The notes under the pieces were generated by a model. That model worked only from the letters and a program-made list of their open reading frames with translations. It did no database searches and was not told where the DNA came from. A DNA stretch of 43,575 nucleotides from Gammaproteobacteria bacterium (lineage in GTDB: Bacteria > Pseudomonadota > Gammaproteobacteria > CAIRSR01), in NCBI GenBank assembly GCA_963575655.1, contig CAUYTY010000155.1:1-43575 (forward strand). Direction: 5' to 3'. Below are positions 9,826 through 17,981 of this stretch, in pieces; within the stretch, counting starts at the first letter, position 1; the number at the start of each line of letters is the position of its first letter. A program made the translations under genes and the position numbers.

Positions 9826-10072
9826 TTTCGTCAACTTCCTTCCGTTGTTCCGTTGGGAGGGAGCAGCATGGGGCTTCGTCTGTTAACGGTAGTAAATAGT
9901 CGTAAAATTGCCGCACTGTTTTCTCCCCCTCTCAATCGGAGGGGGGGGCGCTCAAAAATTCGCGCACAGTAACATTTAATCTTGTTGGTAGCCTGAGGTG
10001 TTCGATCAGGTACTAATTAACCCCAAACCTGACTTCATAGGGCCTTCTTGTGAAGTCTATGAGAAGAATATT

Positions 10073-11008
10073 ATGAGCACACGAAAGAAGGTAACGATTG
10101 TTGGTGGTGGTCAGACCGGCGGCATGATCGCCTACCAACTCGCAGTTAAGAATATTTGCGACATCGTGATTAAGGATGTCCCGGCTTTTGCTCAACACTA
10201 TGGTAAAGCCCTCGATATCACGCAATGTGCCTCTTTTTCAGGTTTTGAAACGGTCATTAGCGCAACAGTAGAATGGGAGGCGACTAAGAATTCAGATGTG
10301 GTCGTAATTACCTCTGGTGCCCCACGTACCCCTGGTATGTCGCGTGAGGACCTGTTGAAAGGCAATGCCGAGATTGTCGGGGAGATGGCCAGAAATGTTG
10401 CACAGCAATCACCCAACGCGGTGATCATCGTATTTTCTAATCCAATGGATGTGATGTGTCATGTCGCGATTCGTGAATCTGGTTTTCCTCGGGAACGTGT
10501 TTTGGGCCAAGGTGGAATGCTTGATAGTGAACGATTTCGGACCTTTCTAGCGCTAGAACTTGGAGTGTCACAACGCGATGTTCATGGCTATGTTTTAGGG
10601 GGCCATACCGACACGACTATGGTTCCTATTACGAGTCGAGCCTGTGTAGGGGGGCTTCCGGTATCTAGCCTAATCAAGAGCGAACGCCTTGCGGAAATTG
10701 TGACCCGCACGATGAAAGGCGGTGCCGAGATTGTGCAACTCTACAAGAATGGATCGGCCTTTTTTGCCCCATCGGTAGCGGCCGCAACTATGGTGGAGGC
10801 TATCCTCCTGGATGAGAAGCGTATGCTTCCCTGCGCCGTCCTCCTGAAGGGAGAATATGGTATAGACGATGTATTCTGCGGCACCATGGTTAAATTTGGT
10901 GCGGGTGGTGCGGAACAAATCTACGAGGTTCCTGTTGACCCCAGCGAATTGAAACAGATCCGCACTGCGGCGCAGACCACCAGTAGTCTATTTAAATTGG
11001 TTAGTTAA
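10073..11008 (+). CDS. mdh: malate dehydrogenase (LDH/MDH superfamily)
   Basis: A 311-residue NAD-dependent malate dehydrogenase that interconverts malate and oxaloacetate in the TCA cycle. I chose ATG 10073 because MSTRKKVTIVGGGQTGG begins the Rossmann fold directly; a GTG at 9998 would add 25 unlikely residues. The substrate-loop APRTPGMSREDLL near residue 81 carries the Arg pair that selects malate over lactate. SNPMDVM lies near residue 122. The catalytic-His region reads GGHTDTTMVP instead of the usual GGHGDTMVP, a one-residue substitution plus insertion next to the active-site His. It is followed 120 bp later by the fumarase subunit genes, giving consecutive TCA steps. Confidence 0.9.
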   Translation: MSTRKKVTIVGGGQTGGMIAYQLAVKNICDIVIKDVPAFAQHYGKALDITQCASFSGFETVISATVEWEATKNSDVVVITSGAPRTPGMSREDLLKGNAEIVGEMARNVAQQSPNAVIIVFSNPMDVMCHVAIRESGFPRERVLGQGGMLDSERFRTFLALELGVSQRDVHGYVLGGHTDTTMVPITSRACVGGLPVSSLIKSERLAEIVTRTMKGGAEIVQLYKNGSAFFAPSVAAATMVEAILLDEKRMLPCAVLLKGEYGIDDVFCGTMVKFGAGGAEQIYEVPVDPSELKQIRTAAQTTSSLFKLVS

Positions 11009-11128
11009 AAGAATAATGATCTGGTGGGAGCTTATTAGCCACGGAAAGGAAGAGGGGCACGTAGTGAATAAGTGGTAGCACGGGCTGCGTCTGCAAGCCA
11101 GCAAATCGAAAGTACGAGGTAATTAACA

Positions 11129-11974
11129 ATGCGTGAAATCCACGTCGACACCATCAAGGCCAAGGTCGCCGAACTCTGCATCGAGGCAACTCATAATCTG
11201 CCTGAGGATGTGCGTGCTGGTCTGCGTTTGGCCGAGGCGACGGAAAAAGGACCTCTTGCCAAGCAAATTCTCGCCGAACTGATCGAGAATTTTGATATCG
11301 CTGAGCGTCAAATGGTACCGCTCTGTCAGGATACCGGGACGACCGTCGTTTTCGTAGAATTGGGACAAGAGGTACATATTGTCGGAGGGACCCTCGAGGC
11401 AGCGATCCACGAAGGAGTGGGGCGCGGTTATACGGAAGGTTTCCTGCGGGCCTCGATTGTCGACCATCCGTTTAGTACTCGCCAGAACACCAAGAACAAT
11501 ACGCCTGCGGTGATCCATTATGAGGTGGTCGCCGGAGACGAATTGCATCTAAAAGTTCTGCCCAAGGGAGCTGGCTGTGAAAATATGAGCCGTTTTGCCA
11601 ATTTCCTTCCGCGTACCGGGAGGGGTGCCATCATTGATTTCGTGCTACGTACTGTTGAAGAATCCGGTGGTAATCCTTGTCCACCGTTGGTAATTGGGGT
11701 TGGTATTGGTGGTACGGCTGAATACGCGATGGCGTTGGCTAAAAAAGCGATCGCTCGCGGTGTAGGAACCCACAATTCGGATCCAGAGGTTGCGGCACTC
11801 GAGGACGAGATGCGTACCAAGGTGAATGCTTTAGGCGTTGGACCTCAAGCAGTGGGTGGGACCAATACTGCTCTAACCGTGAATGTGATTACTCACCCAA
11901 CCCATATTGCTTCGCTACCTGTGGGCATTAATATTCAGTGTCATAGTGCTCGCTTTAAGGAAGCAACACTGTAA
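11129..11974 (+). CDS. class I fumarase / Fe-S hydro-lyase, alpha subunit
   Basis: A 281-residue alpha (N-terminal) subunit of a two-subunit class I hydro-lyase, the family of fumarase A/B and L-tartrate dehydratase TtdA. Three Cys in the expected contexts would hold the 4Fe-4S cluster: LCQDTGT near residue 65, GAGCENMSR near 150 and NIQCHSAR near 270. CGAGGTAA lies before ATG 11129. The beta subunit starts 85 bp downstream on the same strand, and malate dehydrogenase lies upstream, which favours fumarase (fumarate to malate) over tartrate dehydratase. The assignment of substrate is inference. Confidence 0.9.
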   Translation: MREIHVDTIKAKVAELCIEATHNLPEDVRAGLRLAEATEKGPLAKQILAELIENFDIAERQMVPLCQDTGTTVVFVELGQEVHIVGGTLEAAIHEGVGRGYTEGFLRASIVDHPFSTRQNTKNNTPAVIHYEVVAGDELHLKVLPKGAGCENMSRFANFLPRTGRGAIIDFVLRTVEESGGNPCPPLVIGVGIGGTAEYAMALAKKAIARGVGTHNSDPEVAALEDEMRTKVNALGVGPQAVGGTNTALTVNVITHPTHIASLPVGINIQCHSARFKEATL

Positions 11975-12059
11975 CGATTTTGCGTTGCCCCCAGGTTTTG
12001 CACTCAGCAAAATCAACGGGAAACTTTCCCTGTGAATTTTCAAAGCCTGAGAGGTAGTC

Positions 12060-12686
12060 ATGGCTGTAGAACGCATTAGTGACTTGGAGGTGCGGCTTAC
12101 TCCGCCGATTACGGATGAAGATGTCCGCCAACTCAAGATTGGTGACCATGTTTTAATCACGGGGGTTATCTATACCGCTCGTGACGCTGCCCATAAGCGT
12201 ATGGTCGATACCCTGGATGCGGGAGGTACTTTGCCCATCGATGTTCGTGGCCAAGTGATCTATTACGTTGGCCCCACGCCGCCCCGGCCAGGTCGGGTAA
12301 GTGGTTCTGTCGGTCCCACAACCTCGATGCGCATGGACCCCTTTACGCCGCGAATGCTCGCAGCAGGGATGAAGGTGTGTATGGGCAAAGGCAATCGTGG
12401 CAGTGAGGTTCGCCAAGCCCTTGAGAAGCACACTGGGGTCTACCTCATGGCTGTTGGTGGAGGTGGGGCCATGCTCTCGCGATTCATCAAGAGTATTGAG
12501 GTAGTTGCCTACGAAGATCTCGGAACCGAATCCATTAAGAAGATGGTCGTCGAGAATTTTCCAGCGGTTGTTATGGACGACTGCATGGGACGCGACCTTC
12601 TCACCGAGGGTCGTAAACAATATCGCGATCTATCCAAGCTGGGTGGCTATGTCCCGAGTGAGAAGATCGTAATTGCGGCAGGTTAG
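12060..12686 (+). CDS. class I fumarase / Fe-S hydro-lyase, beta subunit
   Basis: A 208-residue beta subunit (fumerase_C/TtdB type). Landmarks are LKIGDHVLITGVIYTARDAAHKR near residues 30-52, GPTTSMRMDPFTP near 94-106 and MGKGNRGSE near 118. It pairs with the alpha subunit encoded just upstream to form the active site at the subunit interface. GAGAGG sits about eight bases before ATG 12060. A perfect 13-bp stem-loop follows 15 bp after the stop, so the alpha-beta pair, possibly with mdh, forms one transcription unit. Confidence 0.9.
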   Translation: MAVERISDLEVRLTPPITDEDVRQLKIGDHVLITGVIYTARDAAHKRMVDTLDAGGTLPIDVRGQVIYYVGPTPPRPGRVSGSVGPTTSMRMDPFTPRMLAAGMKVCMGKGNRGSEVRQALEKHTGVYLMAVGGGGAMLSRFIKSIEVVAYEDLGTESIKKMVVENFPAVVMDDCMGRDLLTEGRKQYRDLSKLGGYVPSEKIVIAAG

Positions 12687-12701
12687 AAAAAAGGGGGCAA
12701 G

Positions 12702-12739
12702 TCTAGCAAAGTAGTATCGTCTCCGTTACTTTGCTAGAC
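12702..12739. terminator. perfect 13-bp stem-loop between convergent genes
   Basis: GTCTAGCAAAGTA (12702-12714) pairs perfectly with TACTTTGCTAGAC (12727-12739). Read on the minus strand it is followed by CCCCCTTTTTTC, a real U-tract, so it best fits a terminator for the yhdP gene. On the plus strand it would also end the fumarase transcript. Confidence 0.75.
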
Positions 12740-12793
12740 CTGACCCTTCTTGTGCTACCGGAATATCGAATAGGTGGTGACCTGAGTTATACG

Positions 12794-15700
12794 TTATCGC
12801 GCGATTGAGTCGGGTGTATTGGCAGGGGGTTCGTTTGGGACTATCCCGATATTCTTTCCTTCCATATTTACCGAGGACGATGGTTCTACTTTTGGATCAT
12901 CCCAGGGGCCGCGTAAGGTGTAATGGGCTTGGGTAATACGATCAATGTTAGGTTGAAGCAAGTGTTGCGTTAGGAGAAGAGCTGCCCCGATTCCAACGCT
13001 GCCTGCCGCTAAAGCCCCCGCTAGAGGTAAAGTTACTCCGGTGCTGGGTGTAACTGTGACTTTCTGGTCATAGTCTCGTGCGGATAATCCGATGCGTCCC
13101 TCTATCTTGATGTCTGCGGCTGGACCTTGAAGGCCGAGATTGTTGCTGTGGGCATTGCCGTGTTCAATCTCAAAATCTCCTTGAATGCGATCAAAGGCCA
13201 ATCCTTTAAGGAAGACATCGCTGAAATCCAAGGCCAATCGTCGGGGCAGGGCCTGAAGGCTGAGTAGTCCAAATATCCGCCCAGTTCTTCCTGGGCTTAC
13301 CTGAAGCAAGCGCCCATTTTCCACTTCGACCGTTAGGGTACCGTTCAGATTCTTGGTGGCGAAGGCATGGGGCGGGCCACTCCATTCGGTGTGGAGTAGG
13401 CCCTTCTTTAGTTTTCCCCCCTCTAACGCTCCTGCGTAACCAAGGGCATTCAGAGTGCTACCCAGATCATCCGTCTTAAAATTCAAATCGAGAGAGGAAA
13501 ATTGTCCCTCGAAGGAATCACTTGTGTGAGAAGCCTTCTGCAGGTTGTTAGCAGCGGTGGAAATCGTGTGCCAATAGCCTTTCCCATCGATCTGAAGCGT
13601 AGAGGTACGCAGTTGTAAATTCTGTACGGTGAGCCCTATGGGGTCTGGATAGGTGTCTATCTTCAGGCTTCCCAGGGCGAGATCTTCACCTTTCTGATTC
13701 TCTGTAGCAGGGAACGACTGATTATTTTGGCCTCTTTTTTCATTGACCGGTATCATGGGTATGAGGTTAAGGTGTAAATCGGCACAACGTAGATGCAGGG
13801 GGGGCAGGTGACGGGGGTCGATGGTAGTTTGAGATTCCCTTTTATCCTCCTCATTCGACGAAGCAGTTTCTTTCTCGCTCAGAATAAGCCGATCCAGGTT
13901 TAGATTGAGACCATCCTCTGACCAAGACCAACGACCAACGGTTTCGCGGGCACTAAAACGTGCCTCCCAGCCCTTCTTTTCCCGGTTTGCGAAGAGTTCA
14001 ACGCCGTGGAAGTGTTGCTTGCCGACCTGTAGATTTCCGACCTGGGCATCCAATCCGATCCTTATTTCTTCTCGTAGTGGAGTAGGCCCAGAAGAGGCAA
14101 TCACACTGCCATCTCCCTGCGTAAAATCGGCTGCCAAACCCAACCAATCATCTAGCACCATTTCTGCCAGGTCGGTACGCAGATGAAAAAGACCCGGTGT
14201 TACCGGTAGGGTCGCCAAGTCTTTTCCAAACTGGACCTCGCCTCGTATTAGGTGTCCATCGGCCTCCAATTCCATGACGGTATTTGCCAGCGTCCCATAA
14301 GCAATCTTGACCTCCCGTTGGGCCTTGCCAGCAAGGACCGTCTCGATCAGCAGTGCCCGAGTTTGATTGGCAGGTTTATCGAAAGGGGAGGGCAGATCCA
14401 ACGCTAGGCCCTGGAGGTTTGATTCTAGGTGGATCAATGGCGCAAGTTTCTCTCCCGGTGGAACCTCGGGCAGGGTAACGGTTGATTGCCATGTCGTGCG
14501 GCCTTGCAAGCGTTTTAGCAGAGGGGGGGGGAGATATGTTTGTAGGTCGTTGGGTTCTAGTTTTCCCTGAACCTCGATTATGGTAGTTGGCTGACCTTTT
14601 ATAACCCGAGATTGGAGGGCTAATTCTACGGGGAGACCAAGAATTCGGCCGGTAATCCCGTGGCCACGGATTCCCTCTACGGAGAATTCCAAGGTACCAG
14701 AGGCGGCATTTACTGCCACCTCGGGGTCACGCCAACGGAGATCGGCCCCGTTAATCAGATCTAAGTGGCCCGCGACGTGGGTAATCTCGGCGGGTTTGGT
14801 GTGCATGTCTAATTCTATGGTCAAGGCCATTGTCCCCTGTCCCTCCAAGGTGGCCACATATTGGCCGTAACGGTGGGTGAGGGGGGTATCTCGAATCAGT
14901 CGGGGGATATCTGCCATTGGTCCACGTACTAGACCACGTACTTTCAATAAGGGAGGTTCCTGGTCTAGATCCGAGATAACTACGGTTGTGTCTTCGAGGG
15001 TACTATCCAATATACGCCCGGTTCGTGCCCGGATCTCCATTGCTCGGCCGTGAAAGGCAAGATGGGTATCTAGTGCATGGATGACTGGCCATTCGGGGTG
15101 ATAATTCAGTTCTCCACCGGTTACCTGACAATTCACCGTGAAGCGACCTTCGCCATGGTCAAAGGGAAAGTCTGCAAGGTTTCCATGAAATTGAATAGTA
15201 CCTCGAGTGATCTTCCCTCCGAGAATGGAACGATCGAGCCAGGCAACCGCAGGATTAGGCATGATACGACGCGGTAGATAGGCCGAGACTTGGCTACCAT
15301 CGGCGCGTAGTAATCGGGCATCCAGGTCCAGACGTGGAGATCTATCAATACCTTGGGTGGGGATGAATAAGGCGCCACTCGCCTCCAGGGCAATCGCTGG
15401 CGTAGCGAAGGTCAATTTTGGAATATCCAGGCGCCAACCCGTAGTATCGAGTCGAAAGGCTACTGCTCCCGCTAGCCGATTTACTATCCAAGGCCCGCCA
15501 AATAGATGCGCCAGATAGAGTTTTCCGTGTTGTTCATCGAAATCAATGGTACCTACGCCCTTGGCGATCTTGATCTCACCAGATAGACCCTCCACCCCAG
15601 GGATACCCTGCCAGGGGCGGAGCACTAATCCTGTAAAATTCGCCTGGACCTCTAATCGATTCCAAAATTCTAGATCGGAAAGTTCAGAGGATTTTTCTTC

Positions 15701-16951
15701 TGAGTAGGAAGAAACGATTTCCTGATCCCCCTGCGGAATTTCAGGTGGACTCTCCAACAGATCTTTGGGCGGATCCTGGGAATTGTTGGGAACATTTGTG
15801 CTCGGAAGTGGGAGACGTAATTGCAGTGTCTCTAATTCTCCCCGTGGGGCGAGCGCGGTCACGGCGGATGTTATCTTCTCCGGGAGAAGGCCATTAATAC
15901 TGGAGAGTGATGCCAATTCTGTTAGAGTCAATCCTTGGGCACGTATCTGTAGATCTCGTGTTTCTGACGGATCGTTCAGGCGAATCTGGAGGGTAGCGCC
16001 AGGTGAGGGAGAATCTAGTCGGCGTAGCCCGGCGAGGTCCAATTGCCAGCCGGTTGCCTTTTGCACCCACGAAAAACCTTCTATGGCTAATGCTAGATCA
16101 CGGGGACCCTGAGCAATATCACCGGTTTGTATTAATAGTCGATCGATGCTTCCTTCCAAGCGGGAGAGACCGGATTGATCCAAGGTTCCCCACAATCGCA
16201 GGTCCGCCATTCCATCAATTACCATTTCAGGGCGTAGTCGATGTACCAGGGGGGCGAGGTGTAATTTCTTCGTCCCCAGATACCATTCCAATACCCAATC
16301 GTCTGAATTAGTGTTATCGTTGATGGTATTTAGCACTAAGTGGACGGTTTCGCCCCAGAGGGCGGATAGACGCAGATCGGCGTCTCCTTGAAGGTGTTTA
16401 CCGTCGCTACTCAGGCGGGCGTTACCGGTGAGGCAGCCTTGAATCTTTCGATCTTCCAGGCAGACCTGGGCATCATGTAGCGTAATTTGACTTTGTCCTA
16501 ATTGCCACAAGCCCGGACTGTCAAATGCCCACGCTTTTGGGTCAGCCTCCAATCCAGAGGGAAGCATCAGCCGTGGATGGACCAGGGACAACTCGGCGGG
16601 TACGAGACGGAATTGATGCAGTGAAGCGCTGAGGTCGAGGATAAGATCCACAGCCTCGATCTCGGTACTACCATATCTCACCCCGCCAGCGATACTCACC
16701 CCTCGTAGTCGGAGTATCGGCCACAGTCCTTGCCATTCTGCCTCCAGCCCGCTGATGCGTACCTCCTGCCCTAGGGCGGTACTAGCCCAGGCCGCAATTT
16801 CCTCCCGGTAACCGTGAGCCATTGGCAATAATAGCCGCGCCAGACTTAATACGAGTGCCGTACCAATGACGGTGATCGCGAACATCGACCAAGATATCGA
16901 CCAAAGGAAGCGCAGCAAACGGGACATATTGGAGGGAGATGGCTTTGTCAT
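12794..16951 (-). CDS. yhdP: YhdP/AsmA-like envelope protein
   Basis: A 1385-residue protein of the YhdP family (DUF3971 plus AsmA-like C-terminal region, TIGR02099). One N-terminal membrane segment (residues about 15-40, FLWSISWSMFAITVIGTALV) is followed by a family start typical for YhdP (ISGLEAEWQGLWPILRLRGV). A very long beta-rich periplasmic body ends in a Gly/Ala hydrophobic stretch (LAGALAAGSVGIGAALLLTQ). E. coli YhdP is shorter, about 1266 residues. Members bridge the inner and outer membranes and take part in phospholipid delivery to the outer membrane. An acidic insertion lies near residues 395-425. The start ATG at 16951 lacks a clear Shine-Dalgarno; an in-frame ATG eight codons later is possible. 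It is divergent from modB, with a 122-bp shared upstream region. Confidence 0.88.
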   Translation of the reverse strand: MTKPSPSNMSRLLRFLWSISWSMFAITVIGTALVLSLARLLLPMAHGYREEIAAWASTALGQEVRISGLEAEWQGLWPILRLRGVSIAGGVRYGSTEIEAVDLILDLSASLHQFRLVPAELSLVHPRLMLPSGLEADPKAWAFDSPGLWQLGQSQITLHDAQVCLEDRKIQGCLTGNARLSSDGKHLQGDADLRLSALWGETVHLVLNTINDNTNSDDWVLEWYLGTKKLHLAPLVHRLRPEMVIDGMADLRLWGTLDQSGLSRLEGSIDRLLIQTGDIAQGPRDLALAIEGFSWVQKATGWQLDLAGLRRLDSPSPGATLQIRLNDPSETRDLQIRAQGLTLTELASLSSINGLLPEKITSAVTALAPRGELETLQLRLPLPSTNVPNNSQDPPKDLLESPPEIPQGDQEIVSSYSEEKSSELSDLEFWNRLEVQANFTGLVLRPWQGIPGVEGLSGEIKIAKGVGTIDFDEQHGKLYLAHLFGGPWIVNRLAGAVAFRLDTTGWRLDIPKLTFATPAIALEASGALFIPTQGIDRSPRLDLDARLLRADGSQVSAYLPRRIMPNPAVAWLDRSILGGKITRGTIQFHGNLADFPFDHGEGRFTVNCQVTGGELNYHPEWPVIHALDTHLAFHGRAMEIRARTGRILDSTLEDTTVVISDLDQEPPLLKVRGLVRGPMADIPRLIRDTPLTHRYGQYVATLEGQGTMALTIELDMHTKPAEITHVAGHLDLINGADLRWRDPEVAVNAASGTLEFSVEGIRGHGITGRILGLPVELALQSRVIKGQPTTIIEVQGKLEPNDLQTYLPPPLLKRLQGRTTWQSTVTLPEVPPGEKLAPLIHLESNLQGLALDLPSPFDKPANQTRALLIETVLAGKAQREVKIAYGTLANTVMELEADGHLIRGEVQFGKDLATLPVTPGLFHLRTDLAEMVLDDWLGLAADFTQGDGSVIASSGPTPLREEIRIGLDAQVGNLQVGKQHFHGVELFANREKKGWEARFSARETVGRWSWSEDGLNLNLDRLILSEKETASSNEEDKRESQTTIDPRHLPPLHLRCADLHLNLIPMIPVNEKRGQNNQSFPATENQKGEDLALGSLKIDTYPDPIGLTVQNLQLRTSTLQIDGKGYWHTISTAANNLQKASHTSDSFEGQFSSLDLNFKTDDLGSTLNALGYAGALEGGKLKKGLLHTEWSGPPHAFATKNLNGTLTVEVENGRLLQVSPGRTGRIFGLLSLQALPRRLALDFSDVFLKGLAFDRIQGDFEIEHGNAHSNNLGLQGPAADIKIEGRIGLSARDYDQKVTVTPSTGVTLPLAGALAAGSVGIGAALLLTQHLLQPNIDRITQAHYTLRGPWDDPKVEPSSSVNMEGKNIGIVPNEPPANTPDSIAR

Positions 16952-17073
16952 AGTTTTGCGATTACTGGACTATTCCAGCGGGGAATACCAGAATCCAGAT
17001 ATGCAGGGGTGGTAATAACCGACGGAATGATGATAAAACACTTAGTCCCAAGTATAACGATACCCACCTCGGA

Positions 17074-17742
17074 ATGTCCCCTGTTATGGATCTATCTCCG
17101 GTTTGGCTTACCCTGCGTCTAGCGAGCTTAAGCACCATACTGCTCTTGCTCTTGGGTTCCCCCATCGCCTGGTGGTTGGCACATACTCGTTCGTATTGGA
17201 AAATCCCACTGGCTACGTTGGTCGCTTTGCCGCTGGTATTACCGCCTACGGTGCTAGGGTTCTATCTGCTCCTATTGTTGGGTCCTCACGGTCCGATAGG
17301 CGTACTGACAAAGACACTGGGATTGGGAACATTACCATTTACCTTTTCCGGTCTGGTGGTGGCGTCGGTTCTTTATTCTCTGCCTTTTGTAGTTCAACCC
17401 CTTCAAAATGCCTTCGAGGCAATTGGTGAGCGACCCTTAGAGGTGGCGGCGACTTTGCGTGCGGGTCCCTGGGACCGGTTTTTGACGATAGAGCTACCAC
17501 TGGCCCGACCTGGATTTCTGACCGCTGCAGTATTGGGATTTACGCATACCGTGGGAGAATTTGGTGTGGTTTTAATGATTGGCGGTAACATTCCAGGACA
17601 AACTCGGGTCTTATCGGTGGCTATCTACGATCACGTCGAGGCATTGGAATACGAGCAGGCCCATTGGTTGGCGGGAGGGTTAGTGGTGTTTGCGTTCGTG
17701 GTCTTGTCGGTGCTCTATCGCACAAGACGAGGGCAGCTATGA
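17074..17742 (+). CDS. modB: molybdate-type ABC transporter permease, orphan
   Basis: A 222-residue inner-membrane permease with five or six hydrophobic segments, a family-typical start ([20 protein letters not shown], then GSPIAWWLA) and the [20 protein letters not shown] segment characteristic of ModB. The EAA loop ([20 protein letters not shown], then LARPG) that docks the ATPase is at residues about 124-148, and [18 protein letters not shown] follows. It would carry molybdate or tungstate together with ModA and ModC, but neither partner is adjacent. They may be elsewhere, or the gene may be a stray. A second in-frame ATG lies at 17089. Confidence 0.85.
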   Translation: MSPVMDLSPVWLTLRLASLSTILLLLLGSPIAWWLAHTRSYWKIPLATLVALPLVLPPTVLGFYLLLLLGPHGPIGVLTKTLGLGTLPFTFSGLVVASVLYSLPFVVQPLQNAFEAIGERPLEVAATLRAGPWDRFLTIELPLARPGFLTAAVLGFTHTVGEFGVVLMIGGNIPGQTRVLSVAIYDHVEALEYEQAHWLAGGLVVFAFVVLSVLYRTRRGQL

Positions 17743-17844
17743 AATGACTACCAATTGGTATTCAAACCTTTCGTGCTATTCGAGAGGAGGGATACTGCGG
17801 ATTCAACCTTGAAGTGCAATGGACGAATTAGCTAATTGTAAAGA

Positions 17845-17961
17845 TAATTCAAGTTGCTACCTGCCCGAGATAGTATAAATTCACGTAGGTTGGGTTGGCA
17901 TAAGGGAGCCCAACCTAGGTAATCGACACCATCCCGGACGGATAGGTAGCAACTTGAGTTA
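17845..17961. repeat. family A inverted-repeat element (117 bp)
   Basis: The left end is TAATTCAAGTTGCTACCT (17845-17862). The right end at 17944-17961 is the inverted copy, AGGTAGCAACTTGAGTTA. Inside, AGGTTGGG and GCCCAACCT form a second hairpin around 17886-17917. It is non-coding and both ends carry TA. It lies in the gap between modB and relA, 20 bp from the relA stop, where it could form a terminator-like hairpin. Confidence 0.8.
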
Positions 17962-17981
17962 GATAGCAATCCACATTAGTC

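Noticed and set aside
9535-9960. CRISPR-like array of palindromes after acs
   Set aside because: The palindromes differ in sequence and spacing; there are no direct repeats with regular spacers.
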